From: Rosellinia necatrix
Taxonomy: Eukaryota; Ascomycota; Sordariomycetes; Xylariales; Xylariaceae
Direction: 5' to 3'
NCBI GenBank assembly: GCA_021209875.1
Contig: JAGYVD010000001.1
Span: 434,001 to 498,000 of the forward strand
Length of the DNA stretch: 64,000 nt
Part shown: positions 23,098-37,133 of the stretch, piece by piece
Numbering within the stretch: the first letter of the stretch is position 1
Layout: every line of letters starts with the position of its first letter
Notes under the pieces: generated by a model
What the model saw: the letters and a program-made list of their open reading frames with translations, nothing else
Database searches by the model: none
What the model was told of the DNA's origin: nothing
Program-made: the position numbers and the translations under genes

Positions 23098-25849
23098 GAG
23101 GCAGGCTATGGGAAGACAATCACTTGTGCGAGAATCATCGAATACCTGTTGGCCAACTCCCAAAGAAATACTGCCTATTTCTTTTTTTCATCTGAAATAA
23201 AAGGCCGAGAAGACTCTTATGTTGTGATCAGATCCTGGATCTTGCAGCTCGTACACCAGACTCAACAGGCATTTAATATGACCCAAGAAAAATGGGAGGC
23301 TAGCGATGGATGTACGGCCTCAAAATTTGATATTAAAGCACTTTTCAGCGGTCTTGTTCAGAGGCTACCTCCATCCATATTCGTTGTAGACGGCCTCAAC
23401 GAGTGCGTTGAAGTGTGTCAAAGAGATATTCTATCCAACTTTCTTGCGTTCCTCACCTCTGTCGTTTCTAAGTCAAAATCGCAACTCCTGGTCGTGAGCC
23501 AAAATGACTACAGGATTCGAGAAGGCCTAGGTGCCAGTAGTCGCGATACGAAGCAGGTCTTTGCCGATTTTCAGATATTTCCAACCCACGTCATGGATGA
23601 CGCAAGCGCCTTCTCTCGAGATATTATTGATCGTAAATTAGGCAACAAAGGTGCGGCACATCGAGAAGAACTCGCAAATAAACTTGTTGACAGATGCGAG
23701 GCAATGTTTCTAGCAATTTTATTGCTAGAAGATGACCTAAGGGGTAGGAAGAACCTAAAACAGCTCCAGCGAACCATCGACCAGGCGCCTAGCAAGCTCG
23801 ATCATATCTACGACCACAATTGGGAAAGAGTTCAACATCTAGAAACTGATAGCAAACAGCGCGCATTCTGGATTTTGAGATGGGTCACATTTGCTATACG
23901 TCCACTTACCGTGCTGGAGATCACGGAATGTTTACTTACCCCAGGCACAGAAGATAGCGAAATTGATTACGAAGAGCTCCCAGACGTTATTGATAAGATC
24001 TACATCAATACGGGGATTCTCGAACTTTGCGGTTCCCTTATAGAGATCCGGGCAGAACCCAACTCGGATTTATGTAGCTCTACCATTCACCTCACTCATT
24101 TCTCAGTCCGGCAGTATATTCTCCGTCATATGCTTTCCCACGGCACGAACTTGGTCATCAGCGAGCAGTTAAGAGCATCCAATGAATCCATTCATAACAA
24201 CATTCTGGCCCAAACATGTTTGTACTATCTCACCCTTGACCAGACATGGAAGAAATTGCAACCAAAAAAGAACAGTAATACCATGATTCAGGCCTGAGAC
24301 TACGCGACGAACTTATGATACCAACATGTAAAGCGAGAAGTAAGCAATTCGGCAGAGACTATTCAGCAAATCAATGCATTTTTCCGATTCTCAAATCCAA
24401 AATGGGATTTCTGGAGGAAGCATAGTGCCGATTTTGCCAAGAATACAATACTATCCCTCGAGAAGGAGGACCCGATTGGAAACCTGGTACTCTACGCGTC
24501 AGCGCTGGGACTTTTTGAGACAGTCGATCATCTTATAGAAAAGGAGGGGCTGGAAGTAGACCTCGTCGGCTCTTCGGGTACAACAGCACTAGCTGCGGTT
24601 TCCTCGATAGGTCATATGAAGAGTATTGCGTATCTCTTGAAGAAACAGGCCAATGTGAAGGCTAGTAACAATATAGGGGTCACCCCGTTCCACGCTGCTG
24701 TAGCGTTTAGACAGATCAACATAGTAATGTTACTTTTTAAACATGGGAGTGATCCGGAGATACAACTTCAACGCAGGGTCATACAGAAGTAGTAAAATTA
24801 CTTCTCGAAAATGGGACCGATGGATATGCCATACCCCCGTAAGGGCACCCGGCTTTACAAGGAGCATGTTCTCGCGGCAATTCTGAAATAGTGCGATTGA
24901 TTCTTGACAGGTTGGATCACACAAAAGCGTTGCAGGACCCCGCTGCAACCACATTATCTGTGACATCAGAGCCAAAGCCAACCGAAACACCAATGGCACG
25001 GAATAGGATTGATTTACAAGATTCTTGGGGAAATACACCACTAATTTTCGCATCTTACAACGGCTATGTGGGAATAGTCGAAACAGTTCTAAGCCACGGG
25101 GCCGATCCACAAGTAGCCAACACAAATGGGCAAACAGCCCTCAGTTTGGCTGCAGCACACGGATTTACAGATATTGTTCGAGTTTTCCTCCAAAATAGAC
25201 TGGCCGTTGACTGTATCGAGCCCGCGTCAAGCCGCTCGCCTCTACTTCTCGCTGTAAAGGCCGGGGAAACTCAACTGATGGAATATCCGCTTCAGAATGA
25301 AGCTGATCCTAACCTCAGCGACCATTGCGGCCGGAGTTGTCTATTTTACGCAGCGAAGAACGGAGATATATCTATTTTCAAGCAGATTCTTCTTCAGAGC
25401 AACGTGCCTGTTGACTCTCGGGATGCGTATGGCTTGTCCATATTTGCAGTAGCAGCTCGGCATGGGCATGTTAACCTGGTGGCTACCTTCTCTCACATTA
25501 TGAAACTGATTTGAGTTCCAGAGACAATCTAGGCAAACCGGTTGCCTCATGGGCCATCAATCTTGGTGGACTCCAGGCTATCCAGGCTCCGACAGATTCA
25601 GTGCCTGTGCAAAGCCTGCCCCCCAGAGAGTTTCATGACAGCACCTCAATGTGCAGCGAAGAAAGAAAAAGCGCGATGGTTTGTGATGTCTGCACACTAG
25701 ATATCGCCGTGCAACTAACCTACTATCACTGTAACATATGCATGGGTGGGCGTTTCGATATCTGCAAGGGTTGCTATGCGCTTGGCGCATCGTGTCTAGG
25801 GGAATTCCACATGCTTATCGAGGGGCTAGCGAGCTTAGATGGTGAATAA
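23098..25849 (+). pseudogene. NACHT - ankyrin - ZZ zinc finger NLR, decayed
   Basis: Remains of a fungal NOD-like receptor in three frames. Frame 1 has the P-loop AGYGKTITCARII at 23101, the Walker B-like IFVVDGLNEC near 23380, and the NACHT-associated helical region to 24294. It is then stopped by TGA at 24295-24297 and again at 24316-24318, yet continues in the same frame into ankyrin-like repeats until TAG at 24790. Ankyrin repeats go on in frame 3 (GHTEVVKLLLENG), with a TAA at 24840-24842, up to 25490. Frame 2 then carries a ZZ-type zinc finger at 25678-25830 (CDVCTLDI, YYHCNIC, FDICKGCY). An in-frame TAA at 23095-23097 precedes the P-loop, and no N-terminal effector domain was found. 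The order NACHT-ANK-ZZ is known for fungal NLRs. At least three stops and two frameshifts make this a pseudogene. Confidence 0.8.
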
Positions 25850-27613
<1,764 letters not shown>

Positions 27614-27976
27614 ACCAAGGGGGCGGTAAAGAACTGGGGCATGAATGCTTCACGTGGGATTTAACATGTACAAGAAACCGGGGGAAATTGGTTGATAAAC
27701 CTCCCTGTCAACTTTGATCCGGCGTTGCGGGTGTGTCTGTGTATGTGTGTTTTCACGACGCGTTATGTATAGCTTTATAAAAATGATAATACAAGGACCA
27801 CGACGCGCCCCTCCCTCCCATCCCCCCCCCCTTTTCTACTTGTACTTTATCCATCTTACACATCGCACTCACTGGACGATTTAGGCCTCAAGGAAGCCCA
27901 AGTCGAATAATCACTCGCTATCGAATCTGTAACGCAGCCAACCCCCCTAAAGGTTTGGCATTTCACGTTCACGCGC
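27614..27976. other. convergent 3' flanks of DPM1 and SDR
   Basis: Shared downstream region of two convergent genes, with C-rich and T-rich runs near 27810-27835. No gene was recognised. Confidence 0.5.
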
Positions 27977-29027
27977 TCACATGTTCCGCCCACCAGTAAC
28001 CATGATGGTCTGGCCCGACACGTACGAGAACAACGGGCTCGCAACGGCCAAGATAGCCGCAGCAGCCTCAGACGGCTGACCGGGCCTCCGCAGGGGGATC
28101 TCGGCATACTTCTGCTCCGGCGGGAGATCCGCGGCGGCGGCGGCGGCGGCGGCCTTGGCCGGGATGCCGAGCTCGACGCGCTCCCCCGCGGGGCCTAGCG
28201 CGAACGCGCCCTCCCCCCTCGGCCGGGTGAGGCGGGTGTCGATGAGGCCGAAGGCGACGGTGTTGGCGCGGACGCCGAAGGCGGGGCCCCACTCCTTCGC
28301 GACGGTCTTGGTGAGGCCGGCGACGCCGGCCTTGGCGAAGGCGTAGTTGGCCTGCCCGGCGTTGCCGTGCGCGCCGCTCGTCGAGCCCACGCTCACCACG
28401 CTGCGCGGCGCGCCGTCGCGCACGCGGAAGTACGGCGCCGCCGCCCGCAGCAGCCGGAACGGCGCCGTCCCGTGCACCCCGACCATCGCGTCCCACTGCC
28501 CGTCCGTCGTCTTGTGGATCACCCCGTCCCACGTGTACCCCGCGTTGTTCACCAGCACGTGCAGCTTGCCCCCGCCGAACGCCGCCGCCCGCGCCATCAG
28601 CTCCCCCGGGTACGACGCCGAGAGCACGTCCCCCGGCACCGCGAGCGCCCGGCCCGCCGCCACCTTGTTGATGCTGTCTGCTACCGAGTGCGCTTTTGCT
28701 GGGGTGGGTGAGCATGGGAAAGGGTGGTGGTGGAGGAGGAGGAAGAGGAGGAAGGGAGGAGGCCGTGTGGCGATTTTACGCTTCGTGTTTGGGGGGGGGG
28801 GGATGGGTGTATGTGTATATATGTATGTGTATGCGTGTAATTGTATATGTTTAGTACTTACCAGCGTCAATGTCGGCAACCACCACCTTCGCCCCCTCGT
28901 TCGCGAAGAGCCGCGCGGCCTCCGCCCCGATGCCCTGCCCGCTGCCCGTGATGATCACCGTCTGCCCCGCGAACATGCCCTTGGGGTAGTTCAGATGGGC
29001 TGCTAGCTGGGATACGCGTTCCGCCAT
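27977..29027 (-). CDS. short-chain dehydrogenase/reductase (FabG-like)
   Basis: A classical SDR of 295 residues in two exons on the minus strand: 29027-28862 and 28698-27977. The N-terminal Rossmann motif is TVIITGSGQGIG, followed by an acidic residue after the second strand (VVVADIDA), which suggests NAD(H) preference. NNAG appears as LVNNAGYTWDG, the catalytic Ser as VSVGSTSG, and the YxxxK pair as YAFAKAG. The end GQTIMVTGG is typical of FabG/3-oxoacyl reductase-like SDRs. The substrate cannot be told. An Ala-rich insert coded by GCC repeats lies before the last helix. The 163-nt intron contains a G11 run and GT-rich DNA. No peroxisomal targeting tripeptide is seen at the C-terminus (GGRNM). 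It is convergent with DPM1 and is probably a functional, strongly GC3-biased gene. Confidence 0.88.
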
Positions 29028-31835
29028 GTTTGGGAGAGGGAGAGAGTAAGTGAAGTGAAGTGAGCGATGCGAGAGCCCGTCCTCTTGATCCGGTAAGGGG
29101 GTGCTGGGATGGGGAGAGAGCGGTAAATTAAATATTACGTTAGTATGGGTTTTCCTCTCTTTGAAACGGTGTTCTTAATGGGCAAATTGTTTGATCGGTT
29201 GATTGATTGATTGATTGATCGATTCGACGGAGAATGGAAAGCTCACCGTCTTCTATGAATCGGATCTGTCTTAGAACCCGGCTTCATTACCCCAGTTTCT
29301 ACACTACCTAACCTAGGCAAGCGCCCTTGCAGGTAGTTATGCCGTTCCTGGCCGGGCCGTGTCGTGCCGAGGTTCCCCGCCTAAGTCGTTCGGCACCCCG
29401 GTCAACACCCTTGCCGATACCATAAGCTCCATCCATACCCACTACCTCAGTCTGTCTTCAGTCTCGTTTTCATTCTTCTGAAAACTGCGTTTAAGAAAAC
29501 GAAGTAATACAAAGATCGAGAGAGGAAATATCACGTTAGCGTCGAAACCGTCGTCATTACCTACATGTTCGAAATCTCCATAAGGTAAAGTGTCATTATT
29601 TAACAAGTCGCAGTGAATCATAGCATCGTCCTTGACGAAGACTTACAATCATCATGGCTGCCATACTGGATGCAGGTCGATTAGATAAAGTTCTGCCTTA
29701 TTCAAAACAAATATACAACGCCACCAATCGCCTTTCACTCATTGGACACAGATTTATGCCCATCATGAGACATGGTACTGCGAATAAGCACCTTCCTCCT
29801 TTTCCCCTTTCCCCCCCTTACCTTATTTTCCCGCCTTTCTCTATTATACAATTTTTTTTTTTTTTTTTTAGCTATAACAAAACCTCCGGCCAGAACTGGA
29901 GCCTGAATCTAGTTTTATGTTGTTTAATATGGTTCACTTGATCTGTTTATTTCCAAGTACGACCAGTGATCCATTAGTCTGGAACGGGGAGAAAATCCTA
30001 AATTACCCGTCCTGTACTCATGGAACTTCCCAGGCGTACTTTGAATAAAATTATTCATTCTATCTAAACAACCCCCAGGGCATATTCATCGAAGTATGTT
30101 TTCTGATCGTGTATAAGTTCCTCCAATTTTCTAAATATGCGCCCCCTGATGCTGCGACTTGAGGACCTATCATGAAGTCAAATAGTCCAGTCCTCCTAAA
30201 GCGTCTATAGGGCACGGATCTATTGTTGGGCAGCTCCGACAGGGTTAAACCCGCCAGGCCTTCAAATTGTGTGCCAGTTAGCACCGAACTCCTGAGAGAA
30301 AAGCTCATATAATTAGTCAATGTGGTCATAACTAGAGCTTCTTGTGTCATTCTTCGTCCTTGAATGCAAGAGCCCAGAGCATTTGATCTGGAATGCCTGG
30401 AAATTTTCAACTGGTATAGGGTTCGCGACACTAGAGTCTTGTCCCTTCACCGTCTAGTCTTTATGCACGCGCAACTCATCTCGGATCCGAAGCACGGGGA
30501 GCACCACTCATTTTCTCGTCGTTGACACCCAGCCAGTGACCAACAACGACAAAACCCGGCATATTCTCAGTTCTTTTTTGAGCCTATTTTGAAGAAATTA
30601 TGTTATCCGTTTGTAAATACAATACCCGGTTACGCAAGACGCATGAACCAACGCCGCCATCTGTCACATTCCACGAGAGTACTGTCACGGGCCGAACCCT
30701 TATGTCTTGAATTGGCACACGCGCGCACAAACTCTAGTCGACATCGCACAAATAGGGCGGTGCAATAAATTATGAATTTACCGACTTATACTAATGTAAG
30801 CAGATATTTAACGACATTGTTACGTAGATGACATCGTGCTGGATCCGGATCCGGACGCGGGATTGTGTGTTACAAACAGCATATTGTGGTCGTGAATTCT
30901 TAATAATCGCTGTGGTGAACTCAAAGCTCATGAGCGCTGAAAAGCGCGCTCTTCGGCGAGGAGAATATAACAGAATTATATGGAGAAATTGAGGAACACA
31001 ATACGAGGGCAACGAGTAGAAGGCCAAATCGGTTCAGAAAGATCTACAGGACTTCTCCTGAGCCTAAGCGGACTGTTCATAGAATTAGACAATGTATAAC
31101 TAGTTCATATCAAGATTAGTACTTCACAACGGTAATGATAATGTACCAGACGGCAATAACTAGAAATTTCCATGCAAAATGACTGTCACAATACAATATA
31201 TAAGCCGGTACAAACATTCAAGTGTTCGACTTGATAACGTTCTACCTTCGCAAGTGGTGTCGTAGTATAGAGTTGCATTCTTGTTCCATGAAAACGGCCG
31301 TGCGACAGAGGCGTCCTACTGCTCGAGGATTCTCCAAATTATCACATTATTCTAAATGCTGATCCCTAACACCTGGACTCCTAGATATTACTACTTTTCC
31401 TCGACGTCTTTTCTTCAGTAGTATGAACGGGTTACACTTGTGAACGGTATTTCATAGTGTTGAAGGCCGGGGTTTGCGGTGTCTTAACTCCGTTACATAC
31501 ACGAAGCGGGCACACATCTCGTCCATATAGCCGAGAGGGCACTATTTGATATTCTGAATCCTATCCAAATAGGGGAGGCATCTTGAGCTTCCTCGTTGGA
31601 GTTAAAATGCGGATATAGGCTTATTACCGCTGATATAATGCACGATAAATACTCTCCTCGTCTATTTATTTGTGAAGAGCTCGACTGATGACATTATGCA
31701 CTACGGCTCGATTCGTCCAGCTGTTACCAAGTATTACACTACCCAGTCAGACATCGCAAACCAAAGACGACCCTTGTATTGTCAAATCCTCGATATTTGA
31801 AAAGAAGGGGGTAAAGAAAGGAGAAGGACTCAGCA
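29028..31835. other. gene-poor, AT-richer intergenic region
   Basis: The first 450 bases look like the promoter of the minus-strand SDR. Beyond that, only short frames without motifs are seen, such as 30060-30431 on the minus strand and 29654-29941 on the plus strand. T and A runs occur (29851-29869), and the stretch 30600-31680 appears AT-rich. It may be decayed sequence, but no transposon part was recognised. Confidence 0.4.
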
Positions 31836-32922
31836 ATGTCGTCTTCAACGCAGCCGCTCACCTGGCTCGTCACGGGCGCCTCGTCAGGCATCGGCCACGC
31901 TATTTGCAACGCGGCGCTAGCGGCAGGGCACAAGGTCGCGGGCGCGACGCGCGACGTCGCCAAAGCCAGCGCCGCGAACCCAGACTTCGCGGCCCGAGGC
32001 GGCATCTGGGTCACCATCGACCCCGGGCACCCAGACTCGGCGGCCGCATTCGCCGCGGTCGACAAGGAGCTCGGCGGCGTCGACGTGCTGGTCAACAATG
32101 CCGGTTACTGGTATCTTGCGGGAATCGAAGATATGAGGTTGGGCTTTCATATAACGTCTTCTCCCTTCCCTTTTCTTCCCCTTTTACTCTTTCTTGAAGA
32201 GCAAAAAGATATTGGAAATTTGTATTGTCTTAAGGAGCTCAGACTAATTCGAACATCTGGAGGACTATAGCGAATCGCTTCTCCGTCAGCAGATGGAGGT
32301 TAATTTCTTCGGTCCAATGCGTGGTGTACGGACTTTGCTACCTGCCATGCGGGCTCGTGGCGGTGGGCATATTGTGTTGATTAGCAGTGGTGCTGGGTAA
32401 GTTCCTTTTTTCCGTTCCTCCCTTTTGTACCACTATCCCTTCTAAAACTCTCCAGCTAATAAAGAGAGGGGAAATAGTTTCACAGGCCGCGCCAGTCGGG
32501 GTGCGTATGCCGCAAGTAAATGGGCCTCCGAGGCGATGCACGAGGTGCTCAGCCGCGAGGTAGGGGACAAGCTCGGAATCAAGGTGCTCATTGTCGAGCC
32601 GGGCGGATTCCGCACCACGTTCACCTCACGGGGAGTCGTGGACACCAATTTCAACGAAGCATACAAGGGCACGGAGCTCGACAACGCGATCACATTGGTG
32701 TCTAACTGGGACGAAGACGGCTTGGATAAGTACTTCCGCGGAGACACTGCTAAGGCCGCGCGGGCCATCCTCAACGCTATTGTTGACGGGCATGATGGGT
32801 ACCTCCGCTTGGTGCTGGGACCGGACTGCGTTGCGGCGATGGAGCAGAAGATACGCGAGTTGCAGCGTGATCTCGATGCTACGCGAGAGGTTTCTATGTC
32901 TACCAATTTGGACAATGCTTAG
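31836..32922 (+). CDS. short-chain dehydrogenase/reductase
   Basis: A classical SDR of 290 residues in three exons: 31836-32137, 32271-32396 and 32478-32922. Exon joins are in frame and restore family sequence: GIEDM-SESLLRQQMEVNFFG at the first and SSGAG-FTGRASRGAY at the second. The first intron uses the acceptor ACTATAG and has a CTAAT branch. Motifs are WLVTGASSGIG (cofactor), LVNNAGYW, IVLISSGAG with the catalytic Ser, and YAASK with catalytic Tyr and Lys. The VEPGGFRTTF motif is typical of the fungal SDR branch often called retinol-dehydrogenase or oxidoreductase-like. The substrate is unknown. It stands alone between AT-richer flanks and next to the broken HET gene, so a link with a metabolite cluster is not supported. 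Confidence 0.88.
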
Positions 32923-34484
32923 GAAGTGATGTTATCTATACATCGAAGTAGAGTATTGTAACATAAGCAACTAGAAAGTGGGTGGGTATAAAGGATTCGG
33001 CAGGGTTGGTAGAAAGGGGGTCATTCTACAACTTACGTATTTTACAGGTTACGTAACAAATCTGTTCGTTTTAAATATCACCAAAATTACTGACAGCACA
33101 TCGTCAGGGGACCTCGCAAATCAAAGTTGTTAGTTCCGCCGGGTCGGCGTCGCGCAGGAATCTCCCGACGCCCCCTTGCACCGGGAGACTACAATGGTGA
33201 TTGTAGCATGTCCGTTTATACACGGCATTCGGGCAATTTCCCTGTGTTTCCCTTGCCAACCATCCTGTATTGTACAGAACGAGTCTACTCATAGATGCGA
33301 CAATTTAACACGAGCCGTGACTCGTATCGTATCCCTAATCGTTTGCGAGATCCCACCACAGGATATACCTAAACCACAGCCTTCAACATATGAGCGGTTT
33401 GTTCTGTACAGCTGGTCTCTACCCAAAAACGGCCCAGCGTGGCGTAAGGTGGTTCTCCGTTGGGATAACATAAGCCCACCTCAGGCGCTTTTCCATCCGA
33501 AGCACGGTATCCAATGGAGAGCAAGCAGATTGGCCTATATGAATTGGTTAGTTGGGTGAATGGGCGCGAAGGGGCTTCTTAGAAAGTCATGCTTGGAGAA
33601 AGCGATGAATCCCGCCTATATTCTCCTCCAGGCTGGGACGCTCATTGATCGACCTTGTAGTGACTGAATCTTGAGCAGCGTTGACTATAACAGGGCTCAG
33701 CAGATGCATCTCCTTGGTTACGAGTATCGAAAGTGACTGACTCACTGACTGCTGTGGGGACACGGAACAAAGTATTCAATTGGCTGACTTCTTTTAAGCC
33801 TACATTATTCCGGAAGCCTATGCCGCGAAAGCTTCTAAACAACGGCCTTCTCCACTCCTTTCAACTTCAACTTTGGCATAGACCTGGAGCTGGTCCTCCT
33901 TGCCACACCAGTCTCTTGAGATTTAATCAAACTTAAATAACTATAATTGAAACTTAATTACCAGATCAGCATGCCCACTATATTTAGCCGCTTGCACATA
34001 TTTTTAATCCAGCGGGAACAACAATCCGTCGTCACGTAAAGAGATCCGAGATTGCTCACTATCGATGACCAAATTTCTGCTAAAGCAGCACGAGCGGGCG
34101 GTGACAATGCTCATCACTAGCACTGCACTTTGCACAGAGAGCCCAAGACGCAGCAAATATCCTCTAGAGAATCAAACGGATAAGATTCTTCAAAGGCTTC
34201 TGAAGGCGGTTAAAGGCCTGCGCTGCGTTATGATGAGTTGAAGTTGTCAGAATTATAGTGAGCAGAGTGTTCAATATTGCGTCAAATACGCTCAGATGGT
34301 TACTCGTAGTTATGTTTCATCTTCAACAGCGAGTTTGTTCGGAATTCCGTTCACATACAATATTTGAACAGCTGTGGAGGTTTGGTGGCCCTAGACAGCC
34401 CCTGACGACTCGTTTTGCAATTGGTGCCCGCACCGGAATCAGTATTAGCTCCTAAAACCAAGGAACCCAGGGAATGCCGCTTGA
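32923..34484. other. intergenic region left of the broken HET gene
   Basis: Only short frames of unclear meaning are present, for example 33176-33559 on the plus strand. It is AT-richer than its surroundings from about 33900 to 34350. No motif was recognised. Confidence 0.4.
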
Positions 34485-34514
34485 TTGATTTTCTTTTTAG
34501 AAGTCCAGCTTAAC

Positions 34515-36667
34515 ATGCAAATGGTAATCAAATGCATAATGCCGCCAATGATGGAACCAGGAGATTTTGTCGCCGTATCGACCCTTTGCGGCAGATGTGA
34601 GTCCCTCTTCGCCACGAAAGAGTCGCTGGAGAAAAATATCGGCGAGTTGAAATCGGTCTGCACATTTTCTGAGCTTAACTATCAGTCTTGTGCCTTGTGC
34701 TCTCTGGTGAAGAGAAAGCTACTGGGCTTTCACGGGTCGCAAGAAGCTGCGTTGGGCGTTGGTGACGAGGTGGTTACAATGTCTATCTTGTATCCTGTCA
34801 AGGAATCTGAGCATGGTATCCCGGGCCTTCTAAGTGTTGGTTTGCCCTTTGGGAAATTATGGACGAACCTGCACTGGTATTCTATCCCAGGTATAACCGT
34901 TTGACCATCGAGGTCCGCCAAAAGCTAACCAGAGATGATGTTTGATGATCAGAACCGACATCCCGGGCAATCAGATTAAGTCTGGAGCAACTCTCAGGTA
35001 ACTAATGAATCCTGTTTACGCACCGAACAGAGAAATTTACATGGGCTAAATACCGTCTAGTGTTGAGTCGTTGCGAGGTGCTTGGAAGCTTCTATTCTTC
35101 ACTTGATTATTGGAAACAGCTCCCTTTCATCGATGGGGTAATGGCCATGGTGAAAGAATGTAGGCAAGGCCACCCTGAGTGCGGGGCTAAGAAAATACCC
35201 TCACTCCCGAGCTTGGTATTGGACATTACTGAATGGGAGACACAACAGAAGATCTACCTCTCAGGGTCTGAACGAAATATAAGAGAGGGTGAATACGTAG
35301 CACTCAGTTATTGCTGGGGGGGACCACAGGAGCTACTCACCACGAAGTCGAGTATATCTGAGCACTGCTGCAATGGCATCTCGGGAAACGATCTCCCACA
35401 AGCAATAGCCGACGCAGTTCATGTCACTTCAAAAATGGGCATATGGTACTTATGGGTCGATGCTCTCTGCATCGTCCAAGATGACGAGCAGGCCAAAGCG
35501 TATGAGATAGAGAGGATGGGCGATATATACAATAATGCCACGTTCGTCATCATCGCTTCCGGCACCTGTCGGAGTGTGAAGGACGGCTTTTTGAACCACC
35601 TACGCGACATTGCTGTAGTGCCGTTTCTTATACAAGATGCGACGGTAGCCAGCCAGGACCAAAAGACAACCACACTCTGTCTCGCTCCGAGCAGCCCTCG
35701 TCACTACCTGGACTCGAGAGGCTGGACGTTCCAAGAATGACATCTAGCAGTCCGCAGCCTGGAATTTACCGGGTCCAAGGGCGTGATCTTTACATGCGCT
35801 GCGATGTCCCTGAGATTTAGAGAGAGCGAGGGCTGGGGGCGGAACTATCTCCGCTCGGGCATGGGGGTTGTGAAAAAGGGAGCGTCTTGGCGTGATGTGG
35901 TGTTGAACTATTCCGGTCGGGGCCTCACATTCGCCGACGACCGCCTTCCCGCGCTTGCAGGATACGCATCCTGGTACGCGCTTGACATAATGCAAACGGG
36001 GAATACGGGGGACGATTCGAACACCCCCACGGCAGGTGAGTCGAGTCAAGGCTTGACATATGTAGCTGGCATGTGGAGTACACACCTTATCCGCGACCTC
36101 CTCTGGCTAGGAAACGAGGTCACACCGAGGAATCCCATCCCTTTATCCCGGTACCGGTCCCCGGGTTGGTCCTGGGTTTCGGTGCTGGACCATCAGCCAC
36201 CCTCTGTGGGACCCATCAGCATGTTCGATGACAAGGCGTATACCAGATCTAGATCTAACGCGAAGGTGCTAAGCTACAATGTGCAGCTTGCTCATCCCCA
36301 GGCGCCTTTCGGGCGTGTAACGAAAGGGATGATTACGCTCGTGGCCAAGGTTTTGGCTATCGACTCGATAGAGGACGAACAAGTCAGGATGAGGATGTTG
36401 GCTGCCTGCAACTACGTGTTCACACACGAGCAACTGCACCAATTGCAGTTCGTGAGATTGCGAAGCGCCCTCGAGTTGGGGGACAATACCGACTATGGAT
36501 TGATCCTTATTCCAACGCTAGACCAGGACGTTCAAGAGGGAGGGGGGGTGCCTAAGGTTCAGACGTTTATGAGAACGGGAATGTACCGCCATTTGGCGTT
36601 TATGAACAATAATATGCCGATAACGGACTGGAACTTTGTGCAAGCTCAAGTGTTGCAAATTATATAA
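34515..36667 (+). pseudogene. HET-domain gene with one in-frame TGA
   Basis: A HET-domain gene, complete except for one stop. Exons are 34515-34890, 34953-34997 and 35061-36667; both introns (62 and 63 nt) have CTAAC or CTAAA-like branch sites and keep frame. The HET blocks are YVALSYCWGG (about 35297), WYLWVDALCIVQDD (about 35444) and MGDIYNNATFVIIAS. Then RGWTFQE is followed directly by TGA at 35738-35740, and the frame continues with HLAVRSLEFT and 309 more sense codons to TAA. In HET proteins this position is normally Arg (WTFQER), so CGA to TGA is the simplest origin. Read through, the gene would give about 675 residues. The start is uncertain: 34515, a later Met, or an upstream exon joined at the TTTTTAG acceptor-like site near 34500. 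It could be a null allele, and UGA readthrough is a weaker possibility. Confidence 0.85.
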
Positions 36668-37133
36668 ACTTCTATCGCGGAACAACAATGCGGTTAATTC
36701 ATGTTAGAATTAACGGTATATATGTCACTCTGCGATAACTTTAAAGGAACCGACGGAAGTTAACGCAAGTAGGAAAAGACGGGGGATAATTGATTGCGGC
36801 GTTTGGACTCGGCGGTTTAATAATAGCAGATCCGTCAACACTCAAGTCACGATCGTCACGGCCTTCCCTAGTAGCTACGGTCAAGAAGTCCAGATCTTAG
36901 GGCCCATATTCAACATATATATTCGTTGATAAATAGTTGACTCAGGGCAGATATATACAATGGTATCCCGAGTTGCCCGTCTGACTATATACAAGTTATC
37001 ATCCGGAGTTAAAATCGTCACACATGCGAATAGAAAGCCCATTTCCCCCCGTCTCCCCCCTCCTTACCCTTCCGTATATACACAGTCATAAACATATCTC
37101 GTAAGAATGGACACCGGGAGGGACAGTGCCTTT
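36668..37133. other. convergent 3' flanks
   Basis: The region between the broken HET gene and the minus-strand neprosin gene. AT-rich words and a C-rich tract near 37045-37070 are present, but no gene. Confidence 0.5.

Noticed and set aside
32255..32265. Acceptor GGAG at about 32262 for intron 1 of the second SDR
   Set aside because: It leaves the wrong phase. The ACTATAG acceptor ending at 32270 gives phase 2 and restores the family sequence.
35738..35740. A-to-I RNA editing as explanation for the HET-gene stop
   Set aside because: Editing UGA would yield Trp, whereas the family has Arg at this place. A CGA to TGA mutation is simpler. Kept only as a remote option.
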